Below are positions 1-11,070 of a DNA stretch of 31,557 bases, one piece after another. The translations under genes and the position numbers were made by a program. The notes beneath the pieces are model-generated. The model did not search any database, was not told where the DNA came from, and saw nothing but the letters and a program-made list of their open reading frames with translations. The DNA is taken from NCBI GenBank assembly GCA_015499995.1, contig JADNRV010000468.1:1-31557 (forward strand). The letters run 5' to 3'. Within the stretch, counting starts at the first letter, position 1; the number at the start of each line of letters is the position of its first letter. The stretch comes from Flammula alnicola. Taxonomy: Eukaryota; Basidiomycota; Agaricomycetes; Agaricales; Strophariaceae.

Positions 1-1035
1 AAGTGCTGCTCATTTAACCTCGGCTTCTGTATTGTCTCCGACTCTCTGTGCGACGTCGTATACTGTCAACTCTCGAAAACTCGTCTGCTCCTTACTTGCT
101 GCGCTTTCTCATTTCGTATCTCAGTCATATTGGTATTGTTGCTGTGGTGAGCTATTTCTTGGCCATTATCAAACCGCAGACTCGGGGACTTACAAAATCA
201 TAGCTTATCTAGATTTTACTGACTCCGGCACTCGAATCCGCTCGCCTGCACTTGTCTTTGCTCGATTCCGCTCGCCTTCACCTGATTCCATTCGCCTATG
301 ATCGATTCAGCTTATCTGTGCTCGATTTGGCTCGCCTTCGCTCGATCCTACCTGCCTTTGGTCGCCTCTGCTCGTATTTGCTCGCCCTCAAACGTTTCTG
401 ATTGTATTTGCTCGCCTTCACTCGATTTCCCTCGATTTCCCTCGATTCTGCTTGACTTTGGCTTTGTGCGCGATTCCTCAGTGGCCAGATTCTACGTTGT
501 TCAATTTGGCTTGATTACATCGCCCCCGGATTTCTGTCTGGTTTGATCTGGTTATTCGATGGGCGGTGTAGATGAGAATTGCTCGGCATGGATCTGGTTA
601 TATTAGATTATAGGCCCTGTATTTTATTTCATTCAATATAGTTCGATTTGCATCGATTTCCGGCTTTGCCACATAGATTAAAGTCCAAATCGCTAAGTCA
701 AATAAATAAGTTATATTTGCTTATGTGTGGTTCGTCTTGGTTCTGGGCCTTTTTCACTGGGCCTTATGCTTCATTCATGATTTTACATTAGTGTTTCCTT
801 GCAACCTACCTGGCTACAGATGTAAGTACCCACTCCAGCTCGTCTCCCCTGCTCTCGTACATTCTTCTTCATCTCTGACTGTGTTCTCTCGATGGTAGGA
901 TGATACCTGATGTAGCAAGTTCAGGCTCGGCTCAAGGTGTGCATGTTAATTGACTCAATTCCCTGTTCATCACTAAAAATGGGGATAGCAATACCTTGTA
1001 AGTGGTTGAAGTGCGTCCATCTACATGCCTGAACT
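1..1035. other. Gene-poor region with imperfect low-complexity repeat
   Basis: I see no convincing gene here. Between about 225 and 470 the sequence is built from imperfect short repeats of the form CTCGATTTCCCTCG / GCTCGCCTTC, in head-to-tail order and already diverged. The rest is AT-rich and holds only short open frames without recognisable motifs. Confidence 0.5.
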
Positions 1036-1039
1036 CACT

Positions 1040-1545
1040 TCCGTCTTTGATTACAGAGTTTAATGTACGACAAACGCATTGTGCTCATGGCGCAGCGGCT
1101 GCTCTTTGCCGGCTCGGAGGCCTCCTCGACGTTGAGTGGGGGGGTCCAAGTCAGCGCTGAATGGAGGAGAGTCCAAGTCGCCAAAGACGCAATGGACGTT
1201 CGAGGCGTCGCATTTGCCGCCGTCGCCATCCTGCCCTCGTCCTTTGCCAGCTCTGGTGGTGGTACGGGTGGTATCGAGTTGTGGTTTGCCAGTGCGGGTG
1301 CCAGTGCAAATGCACTGTATTCACGCCCATGCACGGGGACCTAGCAGCGCTACATCTGCAGCAGCACTAGGTGCTCGCGCACGTGCTGTATAGCTGGGGG
1401 AGCGTATTGCTGGAGACGAGCCACATTGAGGATGAGGAGACGAGGCAGATGGCGAAGTTGGCATTTTTGGGATGAGGGTTTGGGAGAGGAGGTTGAAGAG
1501 AGGACAGGGTAGCGTTGAAGACCAGGATTAGCTATGTAGTTGTAG
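1040..1545 (+). pseudogene. GC-richer, coding-like remnant, unrecognised
   Basis: This stretch is clearly richer in G+C than its flanks and has coding-like composition. An open frame at 1063-1344 is followed, in another frame, by a protein-like segment around 1375-1475 (containing VLYSWGSVLLETSHIEDEE) that is interrupted by in-frame stops. I do not recognise the family. It could be a decayed gene or part of a transposable element; nothing supports an intact product. Confidence 0.2.
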
Positions 1546-1589
1546 TACTGTAGTGTGATTGTTATCATTTATATTTTATGCAATACAAA

Positions 1590-1820
1590 TGTTTTTCTCA
1601 CTACTTTGCATGCTTCGAAAACACTTTAAGAGAGGCTTTTGGAACACTTTGCAAGTCACCTCTGTATCGGTTTGGCCACTTTGCAAAGTGGTTTCCTCTT
1701 CTGAAAGCACTTTGAAAGCAGTTTGAAAGCCTAAGGGCTTCGTTCTCAAAAGCGGCAACCGCTTTTGCTCTTTTGTCTCTTTCAAAGCTTTGGAAAGCGT
1801 AAAAAGCGAGTAAAAGGGAA
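1590..1820. repeat. Cluster of short palindromes (CTTTGCAAAG / CTTTGAAAG type)
   Basis: The stretch holds repeated CTTTGCAAAG- and CTTTGAAAG-like words. It includes a perfect 16-bp palindrome at 1676-1691 and a hairpin at 1747-1767 with 9-bp arms (CAAAAGCGG / CCGCTTTTG) and a 3-nt loop. Such sub-terminal inverted motifs are common at ends of DNA transposons, and a transposase relic lies downstream, but no matching far end was found. Open frames crossing it are low-complexity translations. Confidence 0.4.
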
Positions 1821-1843
1821 ATTGTTATTTTACTGATGTGCGG

Positions 1844-2166
1844 CCAAGACAGCTTATTACTGCGCGCCAGCGAGAGTGGAGGACCTGAGGTCTTGGATAG
1901 CAAAGGAAATAAGCTAGAGGTAATCGTGCGTGTTAAGGAATATTACTCACAGTGCGGAAATCTATCCAGGATACTCTCCGCCCACATTGAAGTATCGAAA
2001 GTAACAAGACTTCTGCGATTCCAAGCCAGACTTAGGTGCACAAATGATGATGCTTCTGATAGCCATTTCGCTCGTCGCAATGGAGAATTCCTATGTTCAA
2101 CAATAAATGTTAGCGCACTGTTCATAGAAGGAAACAACAAGATTCGTATCACTGTCAGTATAAAAA
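1844..2166. repeat. Dispersed direct repeat, copy A (about 0.32 kb)
   Basis: This segment matches 7152-7479 in the same orientation over its whole length, from CCAAGACAGCTTATTACTG to CAGTATAAAA. There are scattered substitutions and small indels, including a short insertion in the other copy (around 7243-7260). No frame is conserved between the copies, so this looks like a non-coding repeat, perhaps a transposon end or solo element, rather than a duplicated exon. Confidence 0.75.
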
Positions 2167-2245
2167 ATCTCTACTATCACGTGCAATGGGACAAGCTTGA
2201 AGGAGATTCAAATTTCAAAATCCAGTCTCTGAACCCAAAATCACT

Positions 2246-3880
2246 GTTATTCCTCACCATACACTGCGCAATCATTTCCTTGGAATCACTCGTGCTTACA
2301 AGCAAGCCAACGCATCTCAGCAGCTCCTTGCCCCAGAGGCAGAACGCATCCTTGTTGACTGGATTCATTTTTAGTCGCACATCCCACCCACTCAGTAGAC
2401 GGACAATTCGCAAGAAGGCCAAATGTATCTGTGGTGACAGGCTAAAGTGCAGGATGTATTCGCTCTTTCCTTGCAAGATGGCCCGAGATTAAACTTGGAA
2501 AACCTTCTGGGCTGGATCTCGCGCGCGCTCAAGCATTCGACCGACTTGTTGTGGCGCGATGCTTCAAGCAACTTCAAACCGACAACAATCAAGCAGGCAT
2601 TCAAGAAAAGCGGTGTCTACCCCATCAATCTGGAAGTCTTTACTGACAAGGACTTTGTTCCAAGTATCTCAACCTCGACTTCAGCGCGTTCCGTTCCTGC
2701 AAGCTATCCAGTATCAGACGATAACGCCGACAATGATTTCTATGCAACCGACGAAGAAGGAGACGACCCCAATGAAGCAAGAGAGGATGACAGTGATACA
2801 GAAGATGGCGGCAGTGATGAAGAAAGTGAAGGGACGTCGCGGGATCCCGGATCTGACAGCATTCCAATTTCTCCACCACCAGTTCATGACCCATTCGGGT
2901 TTCTCACAGATTCCCAGATTCGGACCCCTTCAACGTCTTCAACATGATCAACATCCACCACACCTTCGACGCCTTCTATGTCTTCACCTCAACGAATGGA
3001 CAACTGTTCCCCCAGAATCGTTCTATGCCCTCCCTGGACCGTCGCGCTCCCAACCACGTCGTTCAACCCCAAGCACCAGCTCTTCACAGGGAAACTCAGC
3101 ACACCTGACAGCTAAAAGCAGCTGGAAGAACGTGTTGCGCAGCTTGAGTCTGAAGCAGTCACTATGCGAGCCCCCATTTCCATGACCCACGACGATATTC
3201 AAGGCCTCAAGCGCAAACAGAACGCCTGCAACAACAAGTCTTGCAAGCGTGCAAAGCTGAACGTTGATGCCCGGACGTTGACCTCAGGTCCTGGTCGGCG
3301 TGCCGCGGCGGAAAAGGAGGCAGCCAAGGAGGTGGAACAACAGAAGAAACAAATGGCGCGGGATCAGCGAGAGGTGGAACAAGAAGAACGATAACGCGCT
3401 CGACTTACTCAGGACCCAAACCGTGCATTCTCGGGAGCGTTGGGCTCAAAGTCAAAGCCAGACCTTGTCGACATCGCACATGCATTGGGAATCAGGCAGG
3501 CAAAGAGAAGCCCACAAAGAAAAATATTCAAAACTTCATCGACGCGCACTTCAATTCAAATCCCGAAAAACGCGAAGATCCACGGTTTGAAAGATTATTC
3601 AATGCTCGACGACGGCCTCGGATTGACGAGAACAACACTACGGTGTCGACTCTATCGCTTCCATAACACCCCCAACACATCCCTGTACCCACTTGCAGGT
3701 TTCCGGTACCCTTCCTCTGTCCCCCAACGTCTCAAATGTCATCCTGCCAGCTCCTCCACACACATTCTCAGTTCGCTTCCCTTCCCCAATTTGGTCCTGG
3801 TCCATTCGCAGCGGCCAACCCCAATGTACCATACTCCTACCCTTATCCTTACTATACACATCCCTCGTATCCCACAGGTT
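2246..3880 (+). pseudogene. CENP-B/pogo-like transposase relic lacking the DDE core
   Basis: The pieces of an agaricomycete pogo/CENP-B-type transposase lie in order, but in different frames and with stops. First come the end of the first helix-turn-helix and the Tc5-type HTH (PHHTLRNHFLG, QQLLAPEAERILVDWI). After a frameshift follows HPLSRRTIRKKA (to about 2425). Near 2447 the sequence jumps to the region after the catalytic domain (TIKQAFKKSGVYPIN, EVFTDKDF), then an acidic linker, a basic coiled coil (about 3110-3390) and a SAP-like tail (FIDAHFNSNPEK, DPRFERLFNARRRP). The DDE catalytic domain is missing, which indicates internal deletion. The element cannot encode an active transposase. 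Its outer ends are not resolved; repeat copy A lies directly upstream. Confidence 0.75.
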
Positions 3881-3884
3881 AAAG

Positions 3885-4605
3885 ACGACGTGACCCTCAT
3901 GTTCCTTTCATGTATAGTATCTTCATTGATCTTTTGCTAATTCTTGTGCATACCACCTTTATATTTCGTCTGTACATATTCTGCTGCATATAATGTCTCA
4001 TATTTACCCTAGAGTAATTTAATATACTTGATTTGCGTGGATGACTTTTGAACCCTTCAATTCGACCATGCCGCGCGGAGATTGAACCCGGGCCGGCAAT
4101 GTTGAATTTGGGACTCTCGGACGCGGAATTGCTCTGCTGGCCTTTCTATCTGGCTTTTTCAGTATTATGGATATCTGGCTACTACGTATAAAGTTTTTGA
4201 GGTGAGAAATTGTGTATCCATTGGGTACTACCTGCAATACAATTTTTTTGAATCTCCTTGATCATGATAGTAGAGAAAGGCTCCGTGCACTGCCACAGTA
4301 GACCTCCGCCCAAACGACTGGCACACGGCATCAGGTAGTCCGATCCTCCGGTTGAATTCTGTCGATTGACGCAGAGGAACTTTTTTTTTTTCTACAACGC
4401 TTTACTTGGAAACCGAGGAATACCGCAAGGCATGTACAGAAGATTCACCATTCATGGCACGAAGCTACCACTAATACATGCCAACTAACGACGCATGTGA
4501 TTAGGGTTTTCAATTTTGACACCAGATTCGAGCACTTGTGCTTTTCTGTTCGGCGAGTTTCTGCTCTTGTCATCGTGAACTTCGCTGATAGCAATTTAGT
4601 GCACA
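3885..4605. other. Intergenic, no gene seen
   Basis: AT-rich sequence with a poly-T run at 4381-4392 and no supported gene. A tRNA-like T-arm word occurs near 4080, but no cloverleaf forms. Confidence 0.5.
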
Positions 4606-4606
4606 G

Positions 4607-4836
4607 AGGTGAGTCTATTTGTACCTAAAGATGATTCTGCCCGACCTCCCAGGGGCCAGCTTCCTTCCATAAAATCCATCAGTACATATCCGATAGAGCC
4701 TCTGGAAAATGCTATTCAATACCTGCGGTTGGTGTATAGTCCCCAAGTGCGAGGTTCCTTTCGTCGCGGGGCTACTTTGAAGGCTTCAGAGGTCATGGCT
4801 GTTGTGACACTTGAAGGAGAGAGTCTCGAGGCATGA
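4607..4836 (+). CDS. Unrecognised possible exon or gene fragment
   Basis: An open stretch of about 75 codons ends in TGA at 4834-4836 and reads as plausible protein (LENAIQYLRLVYSPQVRG then RRGATLKASEV). It has no ATG at its 5' end and begins at a GTGAGT-like site, so it would be at most an exon. I do not recognise a family and cannot find convincing partner exons. It may be a gene relic. Confidence 0.2.
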
Positions 4837-4839
4837 AGG

Positions 4840-5426
4840 CCAGAGACAGCGAACAAAGTATGTGAGAACCATGACTGACGGTACAATTTTTTTTAAAAAT
4901 CGAAGGAAAGGAAGAGGAAGGGAAAAAGCTGAGTCTTCTGAACATATAACATAAGGTTCTTGCAACGTTTCTGGTGCTCATCGCAAGGAGCTATCACATA
5001 TATCACGGCTCATTACCCCCACTATGTCACCATACTATAACCGGCCAGGCAGAAGCAATATGATCTTCGACAAAGAAACTCCCAGGAATATTCTATTCCT
5101 GACTGTCCTGGGTTAACGTGTAGACCACAATGGATATAAAGGCTGGGATTTTCTTCGACAATCTTTAGATTTTGATAGCTTAGCTGAGGAGAGTCTGGGT
5201 GCCACTTCAACTCCTTTGCTTGAAGCCTTGGGCTACGAGGCGGTAATCCTAAATTTATATATTTTATCCCAAGTTAAGCCGAAGCTACAAAACTCTTCTC
5301 TGTCCGGCACTACACTAATCTGTCCAATGCGAGGTACTAACCCGTACTATTTCTTTATTTAACCCGAAATCCTTTTGAGCACGACACTTATTGAAGTGAG
5401 GTCATAGGACTACATATATGGATATC
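4840..5426. other. Intergenic region 3' of the ice-binding gene, no gene seen
   Basis: Short open frames only, none with recognisable motifs. The segment nearest 5426 is the 3' flank of the minus-strand ice-binding protein gene. Confidence 0.5.
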
Positions 5427-6411
5427 TTAAAGAGACACAATGGCCTTCTGCAGTGTAACAGCAGTCTGAGCAAGGATGCGCCCGTGCACAGTCGCGCCAG
5501 TGTTGAGCGCTACGGAGGTAGCACCCAGAATGATACCATTGAAAACGGCGGTGGAGCCAATGACCACATTGCCAGAGACAACCCAGACGATGTTCTCCGC
5601 AAGTGCCCCACCGATGAGGGTAACTGTCTTTCCGGATGCCACGGTGAGCGTGCCAGCAACCTGGAAGATCCAAGCTGAAATCAGACAAAGCAAGTCAATC
5701 ATTACGTCAAGTATGGTGGGGTGCAAGGGACGCTCACTGTCGGTGATGCCACCGGATATGGTAATACTAGTCGGGATATTAACATTGCTGGTCCACTTGT
5801 AAATTCCTGGGGTGAAGGTGAGGCCGCCAATGGTACCTATATCAACAAATGTGTCTAAGCTAACAAAATCAAGCAGAACAGCATATAAATGCATACCAGC
5901 ACTGAGCCCAATAGCAGTGGGGTTCAAGCGACCAGCTGCATCATTGAAGGCAGTAATCATAGCACCTTCTGATGTCGTGAGGGTTGAAGGCGTCGGGCTG
6001 GTGAAATCCGCGGCCTCAAGGGTTCCAACGACTTGAGTGGATGACGCGGATGTCCCGGTCAAACTTCGAATGAGCGAGAATCCGGTGAAAAAGGGCGAGG
6101 AGGCAGGGCTGAGGCCAAGATTTCCAACTATACACATAAAACAAGCTGGTTAGACCTACGGATGGTAAAATAAATGCGATAATACTGACCGATCGACGAC
6201 GGTGGGACGGTAGAAACACCCGACTTGGCTAGTATAATAAAGTTTCCTGCTGTGCCTAGGGCAACAGCAGGAGGTCCTAACGCAAGGCTGCTTGTCAGAG
6301 TCTGATACAAAAGATGTTAGTTGAAGTGACTATGAGGAAGTTGCTGGCAGCACTGGATAGGCTCACCATCAAGCCGAGAGCAACAATATTGAGGAAAGTA
6401 TTGGGTGACAT
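5427..6411 (-). CDS. Secreted ice-binding (antifreeze) protein, DUF3494 family
   Basis: Five exons join into an uninterrupted 244-residue protein: 6367-6411, 6190-6301, 5897-6127, 5738-5836, 5427-5674. Introns are 51-65 nt with GT-AG borders. The N-terminus (MSPNTFLNIVALGLM, then TLTSSLALG) is a secretion signal. The mature part starts with AVALGTAGNFIILAKSGVST and has the family landmarks VGNLGLSPA, GTIGGLTFTPGIYKW, SGGITDTWIFQVAGTL and GATVHGRILAQTAVTLQ. Length and order match the right-handed beta-helix ice-binding proteins of snow moulds and mushrooms, which bind ice crystal faces outside the cell and inhibit recrystallisation. The repeated Thr/Ser/Ala-rich strands near the C-terminus (TSVALNTGATVHG) are where the flat ice-binding face lies in known members. 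The gene stands alone with a TATA box just upstream. The family is widely held to have spread by horizontal transfer. The start ATG is the only one giving a signal peptide. Confidence 0.95.
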
Positions 6412-6476
6412 GATTGCGACAAGGATTTAATCGAAGAGGTTGATTAACTGAAGATATTTCATGTTAGAATACAGGC

Positions 6477-6484
6477 TTTTATAA
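6477..6484 (-). promoter_or_regulatory. TATA box of the ice-binding protein gene
   Basis: TATAAAAG on the minus strand lies about 66 nt upstream of the ATG at 6411. This leaves room for a short pyrimidine-containing leader and is a good fungal core promoter. Confidence 0.6.
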
Positions 6485-6485
6485 A

Positions 6486-7151
6486 ATTTGAGAGCTAGTC
6501 ATACCGACTTCAAGGGCAACCGCAAACGTTTGAAGATGGAAAGAGTCGTCATCCCTGCGTCATCCCTGTCAGATGTAAAGACATTGTGTTGGAAAATTAA
6601 TGGTCAATCTTCATAGGGGGCTTCGAGGCTCGGGGTATCTTCATCGTGCACCGACACACTGGGCTTGTACGATCACCTTCAGAATTAGGGCATGCAGGGG
6701 AATCCCCAAGAGAAAATAGACACCGTGTAAGTATTAGAAGATTCGACAACCTAAGCGCACTACTTCGACACAGGATCGAAGCCCACCTATTGATCCGTCA
6801 CAGATCGCGGCTTAGACTGGTGAGCAATCTTCACGCGAGGGTCTAAAATAAGGCGTAGAACCTCATTCAAAAACCTTCATACGAACGCATGGGTCCCAGG
6901 CTGATTGACAGACAATCCCCGTGCGAGCTTCGACCAGAGTGCTAACTGCCCGGCATCTGATTATAGGAGACAGTAGGAGACTAGGCCCATATAGGAAAGG
7001 GTTAAACAATGGAGCATCAATGGTATGTATTCGCACCTTGCTTCCGATAGGTAGTCTGACCCGGCCTTAAGCCTAACGATCTTCAGAATGGCAGTCGAGA
7101 TGGTCTTCCTTTCGTCATATGTACAAGTAGGTGACGATGCCATGACTGCGA
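6486..7151. other. Intergenic, no gene seen
   Basis: Only short frames without motifs are present between the ice-binding protein promoter and repeat copy B. Confidence 0.5.
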
Positions 7152-7479
7152 CCAAGACAGCTTATTACTGGTTGCCAGATAAAGTGGAGCCCCGAGGTCT
7201 CGGATAGCAAAGGAAATAAGCTAGAGGTAATCGTGCGTGTAAAGGAATACTGTGGAATATCACTCACAGTGCCGAAATCTATTCATACTCTCCGCCCACA
7301 TTGAGGTATCAAGAGCAATAAGACTTCTGCGATTCTAAGCCACTGGACTTAAATGCGCAAATAACGATCCTGCTGATAGCCATGTCGCGTGTCGCAATGG
7401 AGAATTGCTCCATTCAACAATAAATTTTGGCGTACTTGATAGAAGAAACGACAAAATTCGTATCTAATTCAGTATAAAA
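7152..7479. repeat. Dispersed direct repeat, copy B (about 0.33 kb)
   Basis: Same-orientation partner of 1844-2166, sharing both ends and most internal sequence, for example GGAAATAAGCTAGAGGTAAT, CTCTCCGCCCACATTGA and CGCAATGGAGAATT. It carries a short insertion near 7243-7260 and other small indels relative to copy A. No transposase sequence accompanies this copy, so the repeat moved or was duplicated independently of the decayed transposase. Confidence 0.75.
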
Positions 7480-7567
7480 CATACTGAGAATGGCTACACA
7501 CCCGTAATGGCATCACGAAAGGCACATAGGGCGCCTCAAACCCAGCAATTATGCACTTGCCAGGATA

Positions 7568-7640
7568 TTCCAGGGCCAATAGTAAAGGAAGTAGTGAGGT
7601 AGTCACTACCTCACTACTTCCTTTACTATTGGCCCTGGAA
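7568..7640. repeat. Perfect inverted repeat, 36-bp arms around a 1-bp centre
   Basis: Positions 7568-7603 are the exact reverse complement of 7605-7640, with C7604 at the centre. The arms begin TTCCAGGGCCAATAG and end GTGAGGTAGT. The transcript of either strand would form a 36-bp hairpin with essentially no loop. The symmetry stops sharply at both sides (A7567 against G7641). Confidence 0.95.
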
Positions 7641-8321
7641 GCGAATGTCGACCGCAAAGGCGAGGTCGATAGCCGCGCTAAGAAGAAAAACCGAATGAAG
7701 AAAATCCTACGGCGATCATTGTTGTACGCCATCTTAGAACTCCGCCCAATGGGCCAAACGACTGGGCGTAATTGGATGGCATGGCGGCAGTGCCGATTTG
7801 ACGGCACGCGGCAGGCCTTAACAATTGACGCAGACGGCGAGAGTCCTCGCGTCAATCTAGTGCTCCTGAATCCTCTCCTCATCCTACATTGAGCGAGGCA
7901 TCCAAAGAGGCTGCCGTAGCTGGGTACTCGAAACAGACAAATGGGCTCTTGTTTACATTGTGCCAGTGAAACAGTGAGAAGGCAGTTCAGCTAGATTAGA
8001 TAAGTAGATTAGATTCCATCAGCAGCTGTGCACGGTCTTGTGCGCCAGCGCCTCTCCAAGTTGTCTGACAGATTCCACTTTTTGCCTGCGACGCTATAAC
8101 GCACGGCGTGCTCGACGCGCATCCGAGCCCCTCCTTCCGAGAGTCCAGCCAGATTGGACTGCTCCAACGTGCATGCCCTCCATGCTCCATGAACGATGAA
8201 CGACTGCCAGTGGGCATATCACATTACCACCGACTCGTCCATCTCAGGACTCTTCTAAGCCGTTTGCAGGAACCAGGTCAAGCAATCTCATTGATGGTTA
8301 CCGTACATATTGACTAGAAAG
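7641..8321. other. Intergenic region downstream of HET gene 1
   Basis: No supported gene. An open frame from 7551 to 7892 on the plus strand begins inside the inverted repeat and has no recognisable domain. Confidence 0.4.
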
Positions 8322-10914
8322 CTATAGGTATGCAGTAAGCACTTTCATTCCGTGATTACTTAAAGCTGTTTTGGGGACCCTGTAAGGTGGAGAGACATCG
8401 GATGATCGAGATTTAAATTTGAAGGTGACAAGATTCTTGGTGTCGCGATCAAGATTGACATATAAATCGCTTGAATCTAGCGGCCATATCCATTTGCTAA
8501 GGAAGATGTTTTCAAACCGGTGTGGAGTATGAAGTCGCAAATGAACAGCAAAGCAAATTTCGGGAATGAGGACATCGTCCTGCTCCTCAACGAAGTTCCA
8601 GACACCGAGAAGGGAATTGGCATGGTGACCTCCCAGAACACAACGTGGATAGCTTTTTTCGGTACTTTCAATACCGTCGTGTTGAAGTATGGTTTCCCCG
8701 GTGAAGTCGGGCCTGTAAACATCGTGGCCTCTCATGCGGGGAGTTTGCAATAGATCAGACCACACGGCAATAAGCAATAGCCTCACCCGCAGTCTATGAT
8801 GAGTTAAGCCAATCGACTCGAAGAAAGGGACCTTGGGCTTCCAATCCTTCAGACTTGGCGAATTGTCGGTATTCACATGCTGCAGGAAACACCGTGGACT
8901 CGATGGAATGAGACGAGAGGCATGAACGTTGGTAGAGATGGGACGACCTGCCCAATTGAGAACGTCAAAAACGTCTTTGAAAGCGGTCAAAATAGCCTCA
9001 ATGAGTCTGAAGAAAGCGCGCTCTGCGCCTTCGCCGTACGCGATTGAGATGCTGACGCCGAAAATTCCCATGAGAGAATACGCAGTATCTTCGCCCCTGG
9101 TCGTCGTTCTGTCCGCTGCCCACACCATCCTACGTGCGAGACCATGATTACCACAGGAATCATGGTCATCAATCCCTGGCGTGAAGTTTAAGAGCTCCAG
9201 AGGCGTAATTCCGGTTGCCGTTTCAATTACTCGCAGGGTTTCGGGAGACTCCTTGTCGTTCTCACCAGAGCTCAGTCGTATCCAATTCTTGTCATAGAAT
9301 TGGATGTTCCTCGGAGCCACGAGTTCCTGAAGGGTCCATCCGCGCGTGAACCAGCGATCGTGGGGCATGTCGCCGAGGGAAGAGGTCTCAGAGAGATAGG
9401 TTATGCATATGGAAGCATCACGGTACCAACGATACATCGAACGAATGGATTCGTCGAGTTCGGAACTGCTATCCTTGTTGATGCAGATCGTGTCCATCCA
9501 AGCGAGGGAGATGCCAGATTCTCTTGTCGCAACTTCGCAAAATCCTACTAATTTCCTATATCCGGCTCCACCATGGTCCTTGATTGACGGCCATGTCGCG
9601 AACGTCACCTCGGGCTCGCTCTGGAGCCATGTATGCGAAAGGATAGCATAGCCCGCATATTTGCGCATCAAGTCTTCGATTACTTGTTGCTCCGCTTCTT
9701 CTTTCGTATCCAATCCCATCTCCGAGGTCTTCAAACTGACCATTTCATCGAACGCCATTTCGTCGATGTGCGGCATCTTGAGAACGATATGCTGAAAGAC
9801 GTCGCTTCTTTCGAGAAGCTTTATCTCTGACTCCAGGGTCAGCAACCGTATTGGCATCTCATTGAATACGCGTTCTCGCAGGCCATCCATGAGTTTCTGG
9901 GATAGCTGAGGGACAGGTGCATTGTCGATAGCACTTGACTGTTCTAAAAGGATTTCAACGGTGGTTGCGGATATGCACGAAAATAATATTTCACCTTCAT
10001 CTGGAACATCGTCATTTAATGGGATATTGTTCAATGAACCGTCATCCGAGGATCCTTCGTGATCAAGGGGTTCCGAACTTGCTGAATAATTTGAACGCGC
10101 ATAGAGATCTTATGCTCAGTTTACAACCAGAAGTATCGGAAAATCTATACACACCTAGGTTTTCGTCGGACTCTTGGTCTTGGGTACCTTCATGTGCGAG
10201 CTGGATATGTATATTTGATTGAATAAATGTCTCCAGAGCTTTGAGTAGTGCTCGAGCTTCTGGTCTTGACGACGAACGAGTATGCCGTTCTAGGAAGATC
10301 GAATATGAATAGCTGAGCTCATTCGCGTACGCGGCCGTAGATGAAGAGTTTTGTTGTTACCTTTATCAAGGCGAAGGCCACCCGATGGTGCACTACCCGG
10401 TGAATCACTTGCTTGGGTAGGAGATGCAGACTTTTTGTTCAGAGCTGAAAGTGTACAGAGATCACTGGTCAACTCCAGTCGCAGAAATGGAAAACATGGA
10501 TATTCACCGAGTCCTTCATTCGATCCTCGGGTATGATTTTGTGTGATTATACGAATATAGCCCTCCAGCGCGTCAAGTAACACTTGAGCCTCGCGACTTG
10601 GTGATGAGCGATAATCTTTTTCTGAACGTCGGACTCTCGATTCATTTGTGATTGGGGGATTCGGCATGTCAGTGAGATTCTTCTCACCTTGGTCGACAGA
10701 ATCGACATCTGCGCCATCCAATGACACTTTTCTATCACGATGTCCATAATTGCCTGATCGATTTGATTGCGCGGAGAGATTCATCGGTCAACTACAGTCA
10801 GAAATAGGCAGAATATGAATGCTTACCTTGGATCTTTGCTGATTCTGGTGAACTCTTCGGGGTGGGTTGAACGTGTCTTTCTGAACCAGTCAGGTTCTTA
10901 CCTGGAGATGTCAT
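8322..10914 (-). CDS. HET-domain protein 1 (heterokaryon-incompatibility type)
   Basis: Seven exons give 740 residues: 10827-10914, 10688-10753, 10508-10621, 10361-10444, 10155-10289, 9995-10108, 8322-9943. All introns are phase 1. The N-terminal ~200 residues are modular. Ser/Pro-rich linker exons ending in -DQG, -DKG or -DEG alternate with two exons of an amphipathic module (REAQVLLDALEGYIR; PEARALLKALETFIQSNIH). The large exon holds the HET domain at about residues 299-440: YAGYAILSHTWL, GISLAWMDTICINKDSS, SIRSMYRWYRDASICITYL, DRWFTRGWTLQEL. It is followed by RRMVWAADRTTTRGED, which is typical of fungal HET proteins, and a conserved tail (LLGVWNFVEEQDDVLIPEIC, GMKVLTAYL). HET domains trigger growth arrest or cell death after non-self fusion in ascomycetes; the same role here is inferred. 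In exon 1 the GTAAG after MTSPG seems to be read through, since the only nearby acceptor would leave a 21-nt intron. Confidence 0.9.
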
Positions 10915-10968
10915 TGAATGCGCTGAAATGTAAGTGAATCACGAGTCACTACCAGATATGATGGTGGT

Positions 10969-11034
10969 TCAGATGCAAGCGAGTTGATAATCATTAGGCA
11001 ACTCTACCCCCGGTGTCTGTCCCGGTTTCCTCAT
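10969..11034 (-). other. Upstream ORF of HET gene 1 (begins MRKPGQT)
   Basis: A 21-codon ORF lies between the TATA box and the HET gene 1 start. Its first seven residues and the surrounding ATGAGGAAAC..GGACA block recur upstream of HET genes 2 and 3, while the rest differs. This suggests a conserved leader element, possibly a translational control uORF. Confidence 0.4.
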
Positions 11035-11060
11035 GATCAAACACGATATGACAGCGTAAG

Positions 11061-11070
11061 CAATTTATAG
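11061..11070 (-). promoter_or_regulatory. TATA box of HET gene 1
   Basis: CTATAAATTG on the minus strand lies about 150 nt upstream of the start. The same decamer occurs at the matching place before HET gene 2, and a shorter form before HET gene 4. Confidence 0.55.

Noticed and set aside
1836..2492. A 218-codon plus-strand protein
   Set aside because: It runs through the non-coding dispersed repeat and then picks up only a short frame-shifted piece of the transposase relic.
4060..4145. tRNA-like sequence (GGGTTCAATCTCC on the minus strand)
   Set aside because: Only a T-arm-like word is present. The acceptor and anticodon stems cannot be paired.
7551..7892. A 113-codon plus-strand gene and its minus-strand counterpart 7469-7882
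   Set aside because: Both frames share residues only because they cross the perfect palindrome. No domain is seen.
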